Assembly: GCA_017885655.1 (NCBI GenBank)
Contig: JAFNFQ010000043.1
Span: forward strand, 1 to 49,018
Length of the DNA: 49,018 bases
Reading direction: 5' to 3'
Source: Methanobacteriota archaeon
GTDB taxonomy: Archaea > Thermoplasmatota > Thermoplasmata > RBG-16-68-12 > JAFNFQ01
Shown here piece by piece: positions 41,301 to 49,018 of the stretch. The number at the start of each line of letters is the position of its first letter. Position 1 is the first letter of the stretch. Position numbers and translations under genes: made by a program. The notes under the pieces were generated by a model. The model did no database searches. It saw nothing but the letters and a program-made list of their open reading frames with translations, and had not been told where the DNA came from.

Positions 41301-42059
41301 ATGGAGGGAGAAGAGAAACCGGCGGTCGAAGGAGAGGTCAAAGAGACTCCCGAGACGCCACCGCCGCCACCGCCAGCGGAGGCCGCAGAGGAGCCGACCC
41401 CGCCGCCGCCACCCGAGGGAGAAGCACCGCCACCGGAGGGCGAGCCCAAGGAAGCGAAGCCGGTCAAGGAGAAGAAGCCGAAGAAGAAGCCCCCGATGAA
41501 GATGCTGATCTTCGACAGGTGGGACATCTCCGAGGTCGTGGTCCACGACGCGGGGCTCAGCCACTACATCAACCTCACGCCGATAGTCATCCCGCACACG
41601 GGCGGCAGGTATGCGAACAAGCCCTTCGGAAAGGCGAAGACGAACATCGTCGAGCGTTTCATCAACAACATGATGCGCACCGAGGTCTACACGGGCAAGA
41701 AGTCGAAGGCCTACAAGGCGGTCCGCATGGCAATGGAATCAATAGAGAAGAAGGCGAAGGCCAACCCCATCCAGGTCATGGTCGACGCGCTTGAGAAGGC
41801 GGCGCCGCGCGAGGAGGTCACCCGCCTGAAGTACGGCGGCATTTCGGTGCCCAAGGCCGTCGACATAGCACCCTCCCGCAGGCTCGACGTCGCCCTCAGG
41901 AGCATCTGCCAGGGAGCTGTACAGTCCTCCTTCAAGAACGTGAAGCCGATCCACGAGTGCCTGGCCGACGAGATACTTGCTGCGGCGAAGGGCGACATGA
42001 GCTCCGCCGCGATCACGAGGAAGGAGGAGATGGAGCGGGTGGCGTCGTCGGCCCGTTAG
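41301..42059 (+). CDS. rpsG: 30S ribosomal protein S7 (uS7) with long disordered N-terminal extension
   Basis: 252 residues. From about residue 66 the protein is a normal archaeal S7 ('MLIFDRWDISEVVVHDAGLS', 'GRYANKPFGKAKTNIVERFINNMMR' in part, 'ALEKAAPREEVTRLKYGGI', 'PSRRLDVALRSICQGA'), which organises the 16S rRNA 3' domain near the E site. The first 65 residues are an extra low-complexity segment, rich in Pro, Glu and then Lys (TPPPPPEGEAPPPEGEP, KEKKPKKKPP), not seen in most S7 proteins. ATG 41301 has GGTGAG overlapping the S12 stop as its SD. Confidence 0.95.
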   Translation: MEGEEKPAVEGEVKETPETPPPPPPAEAAEEPTPPPPPEGEAPPPEGEPKEAKPVKEKKPKKKPPMKMLIFDRWDISEVVVHDAGLSHYINLTPIVIPHTGGRYANKPFGKAKTNIVERFINNMMRTEVYTGKKSKAYKAVRMAMESIEKKAKANPIQVMVDALEKAAPREEVTRLKYGGISVPKAVDIAPSRRLDVALRSICQGAVQSSFKNVKPIHECLADEILAAAKGDMSSAAITRKEEMERVASSAR

Positions 42060-42085
42060 AGGCCGCCGGCGGGGCTCCAAAAAGG

Positions 42086-42093
42086 TTTATACA
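42086..42093 (+). promoter_or_regulatory. TATA box of fusA
   Basis: TTTATACA preceded by a purine-rich BRE-like AAAAAGG. It lies 28-35 bp before the start of EF-2, so transcription begins about 42114 and the leader is short, with GGTGA at 42111-42115. fusA can therefore be transcribed apart from rpsL-rpsG. Confidence 0.8.
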
Positions 42094-42120
42094 TTTCAGC
42101 AAGTTAGTCTGGTGATTCCC

Positions 42121-44319
42121 ATGGGACGCAAAGAGGACAACATAAAGAAAGCGGAGACGCTGATTCACAAGAAGGAGTACATCCGCAACATCGGCACCGC
42201 CGCGCACATCGACCACGGCAAGACCACGCTGAGCGACTCCCTCATCGCAGGGGCGGGCATGATGAGCGAGGAGCTTGCGGGCCAGCAGCTCTTCATGGAC
42301 TACGACGAGCAGGAGCAGGCCAGGGGGATCACAATCAATGCCGCCATCGCTTCAATGGTTCACGAGTACGAGGGCAAGCAGTACCTCGTGAACCTGATCG
42401 ACACACCGGGCCACGTCGATTTCGGCGGCGACGTGACCAGGGCGATGAGGGCGATAGACGGCGTCATCATCCTCGACGACGCGGTCGAGGGCATCATGCC
42501 TCAGACGGAGACGGTCATCCGCCAGGCGATCAAGGAGCGCGTCAGGCCGATGCTCTTCATCAACAAGGTCGACCGCCTGATCAACGAGCTGAAGGTCGGG
42601 CCGGACGAGATGCAGCAGCGCTTCGTCAAGATCATCACGGAGATCAACACCAGGATCCTGAAGTTGCTCCCCGACGACCTCAAGGAGAAGTGGAAGCTGA
42701 ACGTGGAGAGCGGCAACGTGCTGTTCGGCTCCGCGTTCCACAAGTGGGCCATCTCCGTGCCGTTCATGAAGAGGTCCGGCATCACGTTCAGGGACGTCTA
42801 CAACCACCTGCAGAAGGGGACGCAGAAGGAGCTCAGCAAGATCGCACCCCTGCACAAGATTGTGTTGGACGCTGTGATCAAGCACCTCCCCAATCCGCTC
42901 GAGGCGCAGAAGACGAGGATACCGGTCATCTGGAAGGGTGACCTCGAATCGCCTATCGGCAAGGCGATGCTCAACGTCAAGGAGGACGCCCCCGTGGGCT
43001 TCATGATCACCAAGATCATCATCGACCCGCACGCGGGCGAGGTCGCGGCGGGCAGGCTCTTCAGCGGGAGGATCAGGAGGGGCCAGGAGCTCTGGGTCAT
43101 AGGGATGCCGAACCCCCAGAGGGTGCAGACCGTCGCGATGATCGTCGGTCCGGACAGGATCCCAGTCGAGGAGATAGCGGCGGGGAACGTGGTCGCCTGC
43201 GTCGGCTTGAAGGACGCGATCGCGGGGAGCACAGTCTCCGACGACAAGAACATGCAGCCTTTCGAGAGGATAGTCCACTACTCCGAGCCGGTCGTGACGG
43301 TCGCAATCGAGGCGAAGAGCACGTCGGACCTGCCGAAGCTGGTCGACGTCCTGAGGTCGATCGCCAAGGCCGACCCGAGCATCGAGGTCGAGATCAACCA
43401 GGAGACCGGCGAGCACCTGATGTCCGGGATGGGCGAACTGCACCTGGAAATCACGGAGTACAGGATCATCAACGACCACAAGGTCCCGATCATCGCCTCC
43501 ACACCGATCGTAGTCTACAGGGAGTGCGTGGCTGGAAAAGGCGGCCCCTTCGAGGGCAAGTCCCCCAACAAGCACAACAGGTTCTACATGGAGGTCGAGC
43601 CCCTCGAGCCCGCGGTGGTGAAGGCGATCCTGGAGGGCACGATACCGACGAAGCAGAGGATCAAGGACTCCAAGGCGCTGGCGAAGCAGCTGCAGGAACT
43701 CGGCATGAGCAAGGACGAGGCGAAGGACGTCGTCTGGATCCAGGACACCAACATGTTCATCGACGCGACCAAGGGGATACAGAGCCTGCACGAGACGATG
43801 GAGCTCGTCAAGGAGGCCTACATCGAGGCGATGACCAAGGGCCCCCTCGGCCAGGAGAAGTGCATGGCCGTCAAGGTCAGGATCGTAGACGCGAAGCTGC
43901 ACGAGGACTCGGTGCACCGCGGCCCCGCGCAGGTCATCCCCGCGGTCAGGTCTGCGATATACGGCGCGATGTGCCAGGGCAGGCGTATCCTCCTCGAGCC
44001 GATCCAGAAGGTCTTCATGAACCTCCCGCAGGAGCTGATGGGCGCCGCGATAGGCGACGTCCAGAGCAGGCGCGGCGTGATACAGGACATCAACCAGGAG
44101 GGCGAGGTCACCGTCATCGCTTCACGCGTACCCGTCGCGCAGATGTTCGGGTTCGCGACCGCGATCAGGAGCGCGACCCAAGGCAGGGTCCTCTGGTCGA
44201 CCGAGAACGCCGGTTTCGAGCCGATGCCGGGGAACCTCCAGGAAGAGGTCGTCCGCAAAATCCGCGAGCGCAAGGGCCTGAGCCCCCAGCCGTACGACGA
44301 GGCCTATTACTCCGCGTAG
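42121..44319 (+). CDS. fusA: Translation elongation factor 2 (aEF-2)
   Basis: 732 residues, normal for archaeal EF-2, the GTPase that drives translocation. G1 'AAHIDHGKTTLSDSL', switch II 'LIDTPGHVDFGGDV', G4 'NKVDRL' and the domain IV motif 'LHEDSVHRGPAQVIPA' are present; H599 is the expected diphthamide histidine. ATG 42121 is chosen over GTG 42112 because the archaeal N-terminus begins MGRKEDN and the upstream codons hold the SD. The next gene, tuf, is 79 bp away and has its own TATA box. Confidence 0.97.
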   Translation: MGRKEDNIKKAETLIHKKEYIRNIGTAAHIDHGKTTLSDSLIAGAGMMSEELAGQQLFMDYDEQEQARGITINAAIASMVHEYEGKQYLVNLIDTPGHVDFGGDVTRAMRAIDGVIILDDAVEGIMPQTETVIRQAIKERVRPMLFINKVDRLINELKVGPDEMQQRFVKIITEINTRILKLLPDDLKEKWKLNVESGNVLFGSAFHKWAISVPFMKRSGITFRDVYNHLQKGTQKELSKIAPLHKIVLDAVIKHLPNPLEAQKTRIPVIWKGDLESPIGKAMLNVKEDAPVGFMITKIIIDPHAGEVAAGRLFSGRIRRGQELWVIGMPNPQRVQTVAMIVGPDRIPVEEIAAGNVVACVGLKDAIAGSTVSDDKNMQPFERIVHYSEPVVTVAIEAKSTSDLPKLVDVLRSIAKADPSIEVEINQETGEHLMSGMGELHLEITEYRIINDHKVPIIASTPIVVYRECVAGKGGPFEGKSPNKHNRFYMEVEPLEPAVVKAILEGTIPTKQRIKDSKALAKQLQELGMSKDEAKDVVWIQDTNMFIDATKGIQSLHETMELVKEAYIEAMTKGPLGQEKCMAVKVRIVDAKLHEDSVHRGPAQVIPAVRSAIYGAMCQGRRILLEPIQKVFMNLPQELMGAAIGDVQSRRGVIQDINQEGEVTVIASRVPVAQMFGFATAIRSATQGRVLWSTENAGFEPMPGNLQEEVVRKIRERKGLSPQPYDEAYYSA

Positions 44320-44352
44320 TCCCTCGGTGAGCGAATCCGCTCAACAAGCAAA

Positions 44353-44361
44353 GCATAAATA
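44353..44361 (+). promoter_or_regulatory. TATA box of tuf
   Basis: GCATAAATA lies about 40 bp before the EF-1alpha ATG, predicting a leader of roughly 15 nt that contains GGAG (44387-44390). Confidence 0.8.
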
Positions 44362-44398
44362 GACCAAGACGATAAGGGACGCTTACGGAGAGAAAAGC

Positions 44399-45670
44399 AT
44401 GCCAGCTAAGCCGCACTTGAACCTAGTGTTCATCGGCCATGTGGACCACGGCAAGTCGACGACTGTAGGTAGAATCCTGTACGACACGGGCAACATCGAC
44501 CCTCACGAACTGGAGAACCTGAAGAAAGAGGCCGAGCGATTGGGCAAGGCCACGTTCGAGTTCGCCTTCGTCATGGACCGTGTGAAGGAGGAGAGGGAGA
44601 GGGGCCTCACCATCGACATCGCCCACAAGCGGTTTGACACGGACAAGTACTACTTCACCATCATCGACGCGCCAGGCCACAGGGACTTCGTCAAGAACAT
44701 GATCACCGGCACGAGCCAGGCTGACGCCGCGGTGCTCGTAGTCGGAGCGGCCGAAGGAGTGCAGACGCAGACGAGGGAGCACGTCTGGCTCGCGAGGACC
44801 CTGGGCGTGAACCAGCTGATCGTCGTCATCAACAAGATGGACGCGACGAAGCCGGAGTACAACGAGGCCAGGTTCAACGAGGTCAAGAACGACGTGAGCG
44901 CGCTGCTGAAGCCGATAGGCTACAAGCCCGACACGACGCTGATCATCCCGATAAGCTCGTACAAGGGCGAGAACATCACGAAGCCGAGTTCCAAGATGCC
45001 CTGGTACAAGGGATCGGCGCTGGTCCCCGCGCTCGACACGCTGCAGGTGCCCGCGAAGCCGACCGAGAAGGCCCTGAGGATCCCTGTGCAGGACGTCTAC
45101 TCCATCACCGGCGTCGGGACCGTCCCCGTCGGCAGGATAGAGACGGGCATCCTCAGGCCGAACGACAAGATAATCTTCGAGCCGGCGGACAAGGTCGGCG
45201 AAGTGAAGAGCATCGAGATGCACCACGAGAACATGGCCCAGGCGGAGCCTGGAGACAACGTCGGGTTCAACGTCAGAGGAATCGACAAGAAGGACATCAG
45301 GCGCGGTGACGTCGCTGGACCGGTGGACAACCCGCCGACCGTGGCGAAGACGTTCGTGGCGCAGATCATCGTCCTCAACCACCCGAGCGTGATCACGCTG
45401 GGATACACGCCAGTCTTCCACTGCCACACCGCGCAGGTCGCGTGCACATTCGAGGAGCTGATTGCGAAGCTCGACCCGAAGACGGGCGTCGCACTGCCCG
45501 ACAAGCCGGAGTTCCTGAAGACCGGCGACTCCGCGCGCGTCAGGGTGCGCCCGACGAAGCCCATGGTCATCGAGAAGCAGGCGGACTTCCCGCCGCTCGC
45601 GCGTTTCGCTATCAGGGACATGGGCCAGACCGTCGCTGCAGGCGTCTGCATCGAAGTGGAGAAGCGCTGA
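44399..45670 (+). CDS. tuf: Translation elongation factor 1-alpha (aEF-1A)
   Basis: 423 residues of archaeal EF-1A, which delivers aminoacyl-tRNA to the ribosome with GTP. G1 '[15 protein letters not shown]', switch I '[11 protein letters not shown]', G3 '[13 protein letters not shown]', G4 'INKMDAT' and G5 '[10 protein letters not shown]' are intact, followed by two beta-barrel domains ('[13 protein letters not shown]', 'VFHCHTAQV', '[20 protein letters not shown]'). SD GGAG is 8 nt before the ATG. Gene order fusA-tuf-rpsJ is the standard archaeal one. Confidence 0.97.
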   Translation: MPAKPHLNLVFIGHVDHGKSTTVGRILYDTGNIDPHELENLKKEAERLGKATFEFAFVMDRVKEERERGLTIDIAHKRFDTDKYYFTIIDAPGHRDFVKNMITGTSQADAAVLVVGAAEGVQTQTREHVWLARTLGVNQLIVVINKMDATKPEYNEARFNEVKNDVSALLKPIGYKPDTTLIIPISSYKGENITKPSSKMPWYKGSALVPALDTLQVPAKPTEKALRIPVQDVYSITGVGTVPVGRIETGILRPNDKIIFEPADKVGEVKSIEMHHENMAQAEPGDNVGFNVRGIDKKDIRRGDVAGPVDNPPTVAKTFVAQIIVLNHPSVITLGYTPVFHCHTAQVACTFEELIAKLDPKTGVALPDKPEFLKTGDSARVRVRPTKPMVIEKQADFPPLARFAIRDMGQTVAAGVCIEVEKR

Positions 45671-45710
45671 AGTGCACGGTCAGGTCAGTCTCGGGGCTTG
45701 GTGTGTGTAG

Positions 45711-46022
45711 ATGCCGCAGAAGGCTAGGATCTCGCTCAGCGGCACAGACCCCCGCAAGGTCGATGATGTGTGCAGGCAGATCAAGGCGATCAGTCAGCGC
45801 ACCGGCGTCGACATGAGCGGGCCCGTGCCCCTGCCGACGAAGAGGCTCGTCGTCCCTGTGAGGAAGAGCCCAGACGGCGAGGGCAGCGAGACCTGGGACA
45901 GGTGGGAGATGCGCGTGCACAAGAGGCTCATCGAGCTCGACGCGGACGAGAGGGCGCTGAGGCAGCTCATGAGGATACAGGTCCCCGACGGCGTCAACAT
46001 CGAGATCGTGCTCAGGTCCTAG
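45711..46022 (+). CDS. rpsJ: 30S ribosomal protein S10 (uS10)
   Basis: 103 residues, matching archaeal S10 ('[20 protein letters not shown]', '[20 protein letters not shown]', '[22 protein letters not shown]', '[10 protein letters not shown]'). It binds the 16S rRNA 3' domain in the head of the small subunit. It starts 40 nt after tuf, probably on the same transcript, with only a weak GGTG upstream. Its stop is 2 bp from the stop of the convergent protease gene, with no terminator hairpin between. Confidence 0.96.
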   Translation: MPQKARISLSGTDPRKVDDVCRQIKAISQRTGVDMSGPVPLPTKRLVVPVRKSPDGEGSETWDRWEMRVHKRLIELDADERALRQLMRIQVPDGVNIEIVLRS

Positions 46023-46024
46023 TC

Positions 46025-48826
46025 TCACATTGGCGGCGGTAACGGAGCGTTCTTTTCTCCTTCTTTCTTCTTTCTCCTCTTGAGCGCGAGCAGGAGGATG
46101 ACGGTGATCGCCACGACGATGATCAGGATGGCGGGAAGGAGGACATCGAGCGACGTGAGAGCCGACGTGTCGCGCACCGTGAATGAGATGGTCGCCGACT
46201 TCGAGTTCCCTGCGCGGTCATGCGCCCAAACGATGACGGTGTGATCGCCCGGTCCGAGGTCGAGGATGGCGCTCACGCTGGCGCCGGCCGTGACCGATTG
46301 CCCGCCGTCGACGCCGTATTCGTAGAAGTCGATTCCCGACGTCGCGTCAGTTCCCTGCCAGGTGACGTTCGCTGGAGAATCGACCGAACCGCCATCGCCA
46401 GGCGTCTCGAACTGGAGTTCCGGCGGCGTCGTGTCTATCATGAGGCTCATCTGTTCCGAGGCTGAATTGCCCGCGTTGTCCCACGCGGTGAGCATGGCCG
46501 TTTGAACGCCATCATCTATCCAATCCACATTGTACGCCGTAGACGAACCCGCCAATGTCCAGCTGTTGCCGCCGATCTGCAGGCGGTATTCCTTCAAGCC
46601 GGAAAGCGCATCGAACCCTGTCCATTGGACAGTCACGTGTGACTCGTTAATCCAGACTCCCACGGCCGGCGCGGTGAAACCGATCGTTGGCGATGTTACA
46701 TCCACAATGGTCGTTGCCTCCGCGCTGGAGGGCCATTGCTCCATGTTGCCAGCGTTGTCCACCGCCATCGTGACGAACTCGTAGGTGCCTTCCCCGCCGG
46801 TCGAGGCGTCGAAGTCCCAGACCCATGGCGCCGCCGACTTCTCGGAGAACAGCGTCCAAGTGCCCCCGTTCCTCCTGTACCAGAGTGCCACGGAATCCAC
46901 GCCGTTCAAATCCGAGGCTGTCGCGGTGACGCTGAAGCCCATCGTGTTCTTGTACTGAGGCAGGGCGATCGCCGCCGCGATGGGCGGTGTCGTGTCGACG
47001 ATGGTCGTCGCATCGGGCAGTGCGTGCTGCGATTCGACGTTGCCTGCGACGTCTGTCGCCCTGGTGTAGAAGACATAGTGACCGTCGCCATTCACTGTGG
47101 CGTCGACGGAATAGTCCCACGGCGGTGAGCTCAGAGTCGTGAGCAGTTGCATCCCCGTCGATTGGTAATCCATCCAGATCTCCATGGACGAGATTCCGTT
47201 CCGGTCTGCGGGGTGGGCTGTGATGGCGAATGAGCTCTGATTGATGTATGGCGGCAGCGGGTCCAGCATGGATGTTGGATTGATTGTGTCCACGAGGACG
47301 TTCAAGTCCGGCACCGCTGGCGGGTCTTCCCAGTTGCCCGCCACGTCCACCGCAATGCTGTAGAAGCTGTAGTTCCCGTCCCTACCCATCGCGGCGGTAT
47401 ACACAGTCCAATTGTATGGGGCGACCGTGACCGTGTCGAACCACAGAGGCGACCCGCCTTCGTACGAGTAATAGAGGTCAACGTACTGCACGCCGAGGTT
47501 GTCCGATGCGTCTGCAGAGAGGTTGAACAGGGACGTGTTCACGATGGATGGGAAAGGCATCATCGCAGACGCCGGCTTCTCAGTATCGATCGTCAGCGTG
47601 TCTGATGGCGGGGCGATGTCCACGTTGTTCTCGGAGTTGACCGCTCTGGCATGGAATGTGTAGGTTCCGCTCGTGAGCGGCGACGTCATGAACCTGAAGC
47701 CCTCGCTCTCGCTGTTGAAGAACCCGTCCGTGGGCTGCGCGACGTACCATGGGCTTGCATCGAACGAGAATCGCGCGCCGGTGATCTTGCTGATGGTCAC
47801 ATCGTTCCCCGGTCCCCAGGGGTTCCGGTTCGTGTAGGCAACGACCCTCGCGAAGCCCGCGTAGGACGGGGCGGTGTCGTTCGTGGGATCGGGCGAGTAG
47901 GGGTTCAGGAACGTCGTCGGCGGCTCGTCAAGTATGTCGAATATGCCGTCCCCGTCCGTGTCCCGCCATCCGAGCTGCCCGATCGTGCCGTCGGAGATGC
48001 ACCACGAATTACCAGTATTCATTATGCAGCCGCTCCCCTCGATGTCGGCGACGTTGAGGTAGCCACTGCGCTCGGTCGCGCCGTTGTACTCGTCGGTTGC
48101 GTAGAAGATGTGCGCCATCTCGTGGGCCGCGACGTAGTTCATGTTCGCGATGCTGTAACCGTCGTTGTCGTAGGTCATGATGAAGAAAGGCCCGCCGAGA
48201 TAGGCGTAGGCGCAGTAGCCTGTCGTGAACGCGCCGTCAGCGTCGTTCAGGCTGTCCACAACGAAGATTGCGAACGCCCAGTCCGCATTGTGGGAGTTCC
48301 TCAGGTAATTGGACCAGTCCGCGACCCTCGTGTATTCGTCTCCGGTGGTGTAGCCCAGGCGCGACATCGCGTCGTTGATCCACAGGTACTCGTCGAAGGG
48401 GCCGTTGTGGTTAATCGGTTCGTAGCCGGTGGGGACCGACATGTGGTACTCGAAGGTGAAGCTGAGCTTCGCACGCAGGTCCTGCTGCGTCCACCACGTC
48501 AGGCCCGCCTCGATCTGTGTCCGGACCTCGTCCTGCCTGAAGGCGTCCCAGTCCTCCGTGTTAGGATCGATCGCCCCGTTGCTCTCGAGGAGGACGACGC
48601 CGACTGCCACCTTGCCCATGAAGTACTCGCTCAGGTCCTGAGGCCCTGGCGCCGGAGGGGCGCCCGCCATCGGCGCGGGGCCGGACGCCGGGTCGCGAGG
48701 GCGGATGAGCGCGTCGTTGTACGGGAATGCTGGTCGCCGCTCCGGTCCCGCCGAAGATCGCCCCGGCAGGATGAGGACCGCTGAGAAGACCAGCACACAT
48801 ATGATCGACGCCGCCGCCAGCTTCAT
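46025..48826 (-). CDS. Membrane-anchored surface metalloprotease with Ig-like repeats
   Basis: 933 residues. Signal peptide (KLAAASIICVLVFSAVLILP), a zincin-type protease domain with 'NYVAAHEMAHIFYATDEY' (H235, E236, H239; E246 possible third ligand) and a downstream 'GCIMNTGNSWCISDGTIGQLGWRDTDGDGIFDILDEPP' region split here by a calcium-binding DxDxDG loop, then about six Ig/FN3-like units of 85-95 residues ('NTSLFNLSADASDNLGVQYV', 'FAITAHPADRNGI', 'FSVTATASDLNGV' and others) and a C-terminal membrane helix (LDVLLPAILIIVVAITVILL) with an RRKKK tail. It should cleave extracellular proteins at the cell surface. AAGGAG lies 8 nt before the ATG and a TATA-like GCTTATCT (48877-48869) further upstream. 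Confidence 0.9.
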   Translation of the reverse strand: MKLAAASIICVLVFSAVLILPGRSSAGPERRPAFPYNDALIRPRDPASGPAPMAGAPPAPGPQDLSEYFMGKVAVGVVLLESNGAIDPNTEDWDAFRQDEVRTQIEAGLTWWTQQDLRAKLSFTFEYHMSVPTGYEPINHNGPFDEYLWINDAMSRLGYTTGDEYTRVADWSNYLRNSHNADWAFAIFVVDSLNDADGAFTTGYCAYAYLGGPFFIMTYDNDGYSIANMNYVAAHEMAHIFYATDEYNGATERSGYLNVADIEGSGCIMNTGNSWCISDGTIGQLGWRDTDGDGIFDILDEPPTTFLNPYSPDPTNDTAPSYAGFARVVAYTNRNPWGPGNDVTISKITGARFSFDASPWYVAQPTDGFFNSESEGFRFMTSPLTSGTYTFHARAVNSENNVDIAPPSDTLTIDTEKPASAMMPFPSIVNTSLFNLSADASDNLGVQYVDLYYSYEGGSPLWFDTVTVAPYNWTVYTAAMGRDGNYSFYSIAVDVAGNWEDPPAVPDLNVLVDTINPTSMLDPLPPYINQSSFAITAHPADRNGISSMEIWMDYQSTGMQLLTTLSSPPWDYSVDATVNGDGHYVFYTRATDVAGNVESQHALPDATTIVDTTPPIAAAIALPQYKNTMGFSVTATASDLNGVDSVALWYRRNGGTWTLFSEKSAAPWVWDFDASTGGEGTYEFVTMAVDNAGNMEQWPSSAEATTIVDVTSPTIGFTAPAVGVWINESHVTVQWTGFDALSGLKEYRLQIGGNSWTLAGSSTAYNVDWIDDGVQTAMLTAWDNAGNSASEQMSLMIDTTPPELQFETPGDGGSVDSPANVTWQGTDATSGIDFYEYGVDGGQSVTAGASVSAILDLGPGDHTVIVWAHDRAGNSKSATISFTVRDTSALTSLDVLLPAILIIVVAITVILLLALKRRKKKEGEKNAPLPPPM

Positions 48827-48915
48827 GAGATGTACTCCTTCCCGCCAAAGGTAATACGCCCCGACTTGAGATAAGCGTTTTGCCGTTTCGATGCGGATTC
48901 CCCCCCGGACCGCAG

Positions 48916-48925
48916 AAGCTTATCT
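48916..48925 (+). promoter_or_regulatory. Probable promoter of tRNA-Ala
   Basis: AAGCTTATCT lies 26-35 bp before the mature 5' end of the tRNA gene, consistent with an archaeal TATA box. The same GCTTATCT octamer occurs in opposite orientation before the divergent protease gene. Confidence 0.55.
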
Positions 48926-48951
48926 ACCCCGTTGAGATTCGTTCCCCCCGC

Positions 48952-49018
48952 GGGCCGGTAGATCAGCCTGGAAGATCGTCTGCTTTGCAAGCAGAAGGCC
49001 CTGGGTTCAAATCCCAGC
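48952..49018 (+). tRNA. tRNA-Ala(TGC), 3' end outside the window
   Basis: Acceptor strand GGGCCGG, D-arm (GATCAGCCTGGAAGATC), anticodon stem TCTGC/GCAGA enclosing loop TTTGCAA with anticodon TGC, and TpsiC arm CTGGG-TTCAAAT-CCCAG are all present. The window ends in the 3' acceptor strand, so about the last 8-10 nt are missing. No intron is visible. Confidence 0.93.

Noticed and set aside
1-49018. Insertion sequences, transposases or integrases
   Set aside because: No transposase or integrase motif was found in any frame. The small YLGP protein is noted separately as not a transposase in itself.

Overview
The window is GC-rich archaeal DNA, most likely from an uncultivated Thermoplasmatota (Euryarchaeota) lineage. 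The domain is clear: EF-2 and EF-1alpha, the archaeal NAC homologue, archaeal-type GluRS, and TATA-box promoters about 25 bp before leaderless or short-leader starts. The phylum is an inference from gene content and from the many very large anchored surface proteins. Several starts are TTG or GTG backed by a good Shine-Dalgarno (SD) sequence or a well-placed TATA box.

Layout. 1-13.9 kb: four long exported proteins built from Ig-like, FN3, PKD-like and other beta domains, separated by a hairpin terminator and a structured promoter. 14-20.5 kb: housekeeping genes (NAC, a nucleotidyltransferase, thiL, the AmmeMemoRadiSam radical SAM enzyme, an M29-like peptidase, a Roadblock protein, a small surface protein and a MagIII-type DNA glycosylase). 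20.6-25.7 kb: a wHTH-STAND-TPR regulator behind a 35-bp dyad, followed by a surface protein behind twin TGTACA-centred sites. 25.7-34.7 kb: aminotransferase, gltX, a UbiD-family decarboxylase (probably of the archaeal mevalonate pathway), an M6 metalloprotease, a Hef/FANCM-type helicase without nuclease domain, and a 49-residue zinc ribbon. 34.8-39.6 kb: an SPFH/zinc-ribbon/coiled-coil/4-TM cluster, a zinc-ribbon protein divergent from htpX (which carries an EF-hand loop), and a double-wHTH regulator. 40.8-46 kb: the translation genes rpsL-rpsG-fusA-tuf-rpsJ. 46-49 kb: another anchored metalloprotease and the 5' part of tRNA-Ala(TGC).

The most unusual part is 40187-40746, just upstream of rpsL. 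Five copies of a 20-bp palindrome (consensus TTGTGGATACTTATCCACAA) start at 40187, 40457, 40547, 40637 and 40727, so the spacings are exactly 270, 90, 90 and 90 bp. Two copies bracket a 78-codon minus-strand gene for a very basic small protein whose ATG lies inside one palindrome. The half-sites match the bacterial DnaA box although Archaea have no DnaA. I know of no described system with this layout and treat it as the main candidate for something new.

Functionally the window combines cell-envelope biology (surface adhesion or degradation proteins, secreted and membrane proteases, an SPFH membrane-organising cluster) with core translation. Cytoplasmic tails of the surface proteins differ sharply (acidic, lysine-rich, zinc ribbon), which may mean they dock to different partners.
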